From the NCBI GenBank assembly GCA_947258895.1, contig CAMYKE010000006.1, positions 1 to 18,407 of the forward strand: DNA of 18,407 bases. The letters are read 5' to 3'. The stretch's first letter is position 1, and each line of letters starts with the position of its first letter. This stretch comes from an uncultured Pseudomonadales bacterium. GTDB lineage: Bacteria; Pseudomonadota; Gammaproteobacteria; Pseudomonadales; IMCC2047. Positions 15,601 through 18,407 of this stretch are shown here, piece after piece. A program made the position numbers and the translations under genes. The notes below the pieces were generated by a model, which saw nothing but the letters and a program-made list of their open reading frames with translations, was not told where the DNA came from and did no database searches.

Positions 15601-17504
15601 GCCTTGCAGGTGTTGGGCCGGTTGTAGGTCAGGTTAAAATCATGCTTCCAGAATATAGCGCCACTGCGATCCGTTATCCGGTAGGGGTGCTCACCGATCA
15701 CATTCAGCCCCATATTTTCCAGGACCGGGATCACGTCTGAAAGCGGCACCGGAGATACGGCACGGAACAGCGAGAAATGTGCGACGTTGGCCTCCTCGCC
15801 GGGATTCTGGTAGAACTGCATTGCCAGCGGCTGGCCAGTATCGATCGATTCCAGATGGCGAATATCAGCCACCGCGGCAGCCGCGGAAAAGTTATCGCGA
15901 TAGCTGGAGGGAAATCCATTACGAAACCGACTGGAAATCTCCAGCCCCTGCTCCTCGCCATGTTCCGCAATCAGCGCCGCACTCAATTCTTCCTGCCAGG
16001 AACGTGTGACCTGCGCGATTTCCTGTTCCAGCGCTTCCAGATCGTAACTGAGATCTTTGTCGGGATCGGTGCGCAGGGTGAACTGGGTCCTGACCAGGAC
16101 GGACTCCCCAAAGTAGGTATTGAATTCCGCATTCAACGCCTGGAACGTACGACACAGGATGCGCTGAATCTTTTCCCGCAGTTCGGTGTTATACGCCTCA
16201 CGCGGCACGTAGACGAAACAGGTGACGAACTTGGAATAGTGGTCCCTGCGCACGGACACCTTGGTCTGGTGCCGTTCCTTGATCTGCGCGATTCGCGTTG
16301 CCGTGGCAAACAGGTCATCGGTATCGGTCTGGAACAACTCGTCGCGGGGATAGGTCTCGAGTACCCGCGCCAGTTCCTTCCCATCATGGGACGCGGGATG
16401 CAATCCCGAGCGGCGCATAATTTCTTGCACTTTGAGGCGCAGCACCGGAATATCACGGGTCGGCTCGGTATACACCGGCAACGTATACAGCCCGAGGAAA
16501 CCGCGTTCGCCGATCACTTCGCCTTTTTTGTTAAAGCGACGGATGGCCACGTAATCCGGATAGGCCGGGCGATGTACCCGCGACAATGTCCCGGACTTTG
16601 CAAAACTGAGCAGCCGCGGTTGTACGACAAACTTCTGGGCGTTGGGAGGCAACTGATCGAGGTACCTGTCCAGGTTAGATTTACCCTTGCGCTTTACAAT
16701 ACCCAGCGCCCGATCCGACAGCGAATCAATGAACGGCTTGCCCCGTTTTTTAGTCAGGTTATATTCCTTGTAACCCATGAAGGTGAAATTGTGTTGCAGA
16801 AGCCACTGCAGGAAGACCTTGCCCTCAGTGACTTCCTCTTCCGGTAAGGGTGGCGGCGTCAGTTCCAGTTCCTGTACCAGCTCCATAGCCCGGGCCTTCA
16901 TGTTCACAAAATCGTCGATCACGACCCGCAGGTCCTCGAGCACATCGGCCAGGCTTTCCTGCAGGCCGAGCAGTCTTTCCGAGGTCAGTGCCTGCCGGTC
17001 GATCTCGAAATACAGCGCCGCTTCAATAGTCTGTTTCGAGGCCAGCCTGGCGGCTTTATCATCGAAGTTGCGCCGTACCCGCTTCTTCAACTTGCCTTTT
17101 GAGTCCCGAGTGGCCAACTGGACGACGCTCTGCACCGCGTGCACACCAATTTCATTGCGGCTAAATTCCATCCTTGCGGAATCGGTCAGGAACGGCATAT
17201 CGGACTGCAACACCATCACCACGGTATGCCCCGATTGCCAGTTATCGCGGACCGAATCGGGATTTACAATCACAATCTTGGGCGCCTTGGCATCGAATTC
17301 CTGAATAAAATCCCAGACCAGCGACGTCTGCGCTACAAGTTCCTCGATGGAACGCTGCCGTAGATCCTCAACGGGGACGGTAAGGAAAAAATCGCGGGTA
17401 AACTCCCGGATCGCGTCTTGCCTCGCTTTGGACACCTTTTTGACTATTTTTGATGTCAGCTGCGACAGGATGTTGTCTTTGTCTGATGAGCGATTGGTGC
17501 CCAT
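12627..17504 (-). CDS. gdhB: NAD-specific glutamate dehydrogenase, large (180-kDa class)
   Basis: Catabolic enzyme that deaminates L-glutamate to 2-oxoglutarate and ammonium with NAD+, feeding amino-acid carbon into the TCA cycle. At 1625 residues it matches the L_180 class known from Pseudomonas aeruginosa GdhB (about 1620 residues) and Streptomyces. The N-terminal half is a long regulatory region (ACT-like modules expected from the family). The catalytic domain is clear from about residue 815: [39 protein letters not shown], then the nucleotide-binding part with [17 protein letters not shown] and [17 protein letters not shown]. A helical C-terminal domain completes it. The frame is uninterrupted. 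The ATG at 17504 is preceded by GGGGGA 4-5 nt away. The gene is monocistronic and divergent from the DUF192 gene. Confidence 0.96.
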   Translation of the reverse strand: [1625 protein letters not shown]

Positions 17505-17607
17505 ATTTCCCCCACAAATTTCTTATTAGTAAGTACAGTTGGCTATCACTAACCCGCCCGCTATGTTACGCCCAACGAATCGGTTACAAAAGCCCACTAA
17601 CAATTAT

Positions 17608-17636
17608 TTGCCGGCACTTGCAGCAGTTACTATAAC
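17608..17636 (+). promoter_or_regulatory. Sigma-70-type promoter for the DUF192 gene
   Basis: TTGCCG (17608-17613) and TATAAC (17631-17636) are separated by exactly 17 bp, placing transcription start about 43 nt before the GTG at 17686. It lies in the 181-bp gap between divergent gdhB and the DUF192 gene. I could not place an equally good gdhB promoter. Confidence 0.5.
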
Positions 17637-17685
17637 CGGCTGACCGGATTACAATAAACGCTACGACGCCGACCAGGGAGTCACC

Positions 17686-18267
17686 GTGCAAACCAGAGCT
17701 GTTATCTCGCACACTTTACCCCGACAGCACGAGCCCGACCAGCATGCTACGCAAACTCTCAGTTGCCTGCCTGTTATGTTGGTTTTGCTCTTGCTCTTGC
17801 ACCTGTCCGGGTTTCTATCCGCTGAGGCGCTGGCCGCAGAGAAATCCGCGCCGGCCGCGGTCATCATCACGACGGCCACCGGGCAAACGCGAACATTTCA
17901 GGTCGAAATTGCGGACAGCCCGCGCCTCCAGCAAAAAGGTCTGAGTTTCAGGAAAACACTCCCCGCGGACCAGGGCATGATTTTTCTTTACCAGGATGCG
18001 GCTGAGCGGCGCTTCTGGATGCGCAATACCCTGGTGTCGCTCGATATAATCTTTATCAACGCAGCAGGCAGGATTAGCAAGATTCACCCTCGCGCGGTAC
18101 CGCGGAACGATGACTTTATCGCCTCTGACGGTCCCGCCCGGGCGGTGCTGGAGATAAACGCCGGCCTGTGCGAGGAACTCGATATCCATCCCGGCGACCG
18201 GGTCCAGTTAAACGGCAATGAACTCTACCGGGCGCCAGGGACCGCATTGCCCTTACTAACTCCCTAG
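17686..18267 (+). CDS. Exported DUF192 family protein
   Basis: Conserved DUF192 protein, function not established. The 193-residue product starts at a GTG with GGGAG 5 nt upstream. A long polar N-region of about 28 residues is followed by a hydrophobic core (VMLVLLLLLHLSGFL) and an ALA site near 48-50, so it looks exported to the periplasm; an internal ATG at 17776 is a less likely start that would leave a shorter signal peptide. Family features are QQKGLSFRKTLPADQGMIFLY (83-102, roughly) and FWMRNTLVSLDIIFIN (110-125), matching the GLM-R-L---GM-F-F and FWM-NT--PLDIIFI pattern, then PARAVLEINAG and IHPGDRVQL. It stands alone after the divergent gdhB. Confidence 0.9.
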   Translation: MQTRAVISHTLPRQHEPDQHATQTLSCLPVMLVLLLLLHLSGFLSAEALAAEKSAPAAVIITTATGQTRTFQVEIADSPRLQQKGLSFRKTLPADQGMIFLYQDAAERRFWMRNTLVSLDIIFINAAGRISKIHPRAVPRNDDFIASDGPARAVLEINAGLCEELDIHPGDRVQLNGNELYRAPGTALPLLTP

Positions 18268-18407
18268 CCGCCATATCTCACTGATTCGGCGATCCACTGC
18301 CCGGAAATCTTGTCAGTACAGTGCGAATTGCCTATTTGGTTTCTCGCCGGATCTTGCACGCTGTACGGAATTTTTCTCCTGCGGCTATAGCGACGGCTAT
18401 CCCCTTC

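Noticed and set aside
15777..16847. Plus-strand open frame of 356 codons opposite gdhB
   Set aside because: Antisense shadow of an unbroken 1625-codon gene; no ribosome binding site or domain.

Overview
The window looks like a moderately GC-rich gammaproteobacterial chromosome segment. The best lineage marker is a ribosome modulation factor gene (rmf), a family largely confined to Gammaproteobacteria; the DUF2835 protein, class 2 PyrD and 180-kDa-class NAD-glutamate dehydrogenase agree. No species can be named. I see no rRNA, tRNA, CRISPR array, insertion sequence or phage gene.

Layout. (1) Positions 1-5087, minus strand: a soluble NAD-linked formate dehydrogenase operon, fdsGB (NuoE- and NuoF-like parts fused in one subunit), then fdsA (Mo/W-bis-MGD catalytic subunit), then fdhD (sulfurtransferase, cut by the window edge). 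(2) 5273-7254, minus strand: a molybdopterin operon moaC-moaD-moaE-moaA, in which moaA has lost its first ~100 codons, including the radical-SAM cysteine motif. An intrinsic terminator and an inverted repeat lie between this operon and fdsGB. (3) 7255-8066: an 812-bp stretch without a recognised gene, holding the moaC promoter, a strong intrinsic terminator on the minus strand with no gene feeding it, a possible 36-codon ORF with a very strong ribosome binding site on the plus strand, a hairpin and C-rich repeats. (4) 8067-8322, plus: rmf and its terminator. (5) 8561-10543, plus: frmA and fghA, the glutathione-dependent formaldehyde oxidation pair. (6) 10533-12382, minus: pyrD, a DUF2835 protein, and a lone exbD. 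(7) 12627-17504, minus: gdhB. (8) 17686-18267, plus: an exported DUF192 protein. The last 140 bp (18268-18407) show nothing I can name.

How the genes work together. FrmA oxidises S-hydroxymethylglutathione to S-formylglutathione, FghA releases formate, and FdsGB-FdsA oxidises formate to CO2 with NAD+. The moa genes and fdhD supply and sulfurate the cofactor of that last enzyme. Parts 1, 2 and 5 thus make a near-complete formaldehyde-to-CO2 route with its cofactor supply, in two divergent blocks. The remaining genes (rmf, pyrD, DUF2835, exbD, gdhB, DUF192) look like ordinary core genes.

Most worth checking: the headless moaA, the unexplained minus-strand terminator with the antisense-Shine-Dalgarno-like tract upstream of it, the micro-ORF on the opposite strand, and the structured moaA-fdsGB leader.
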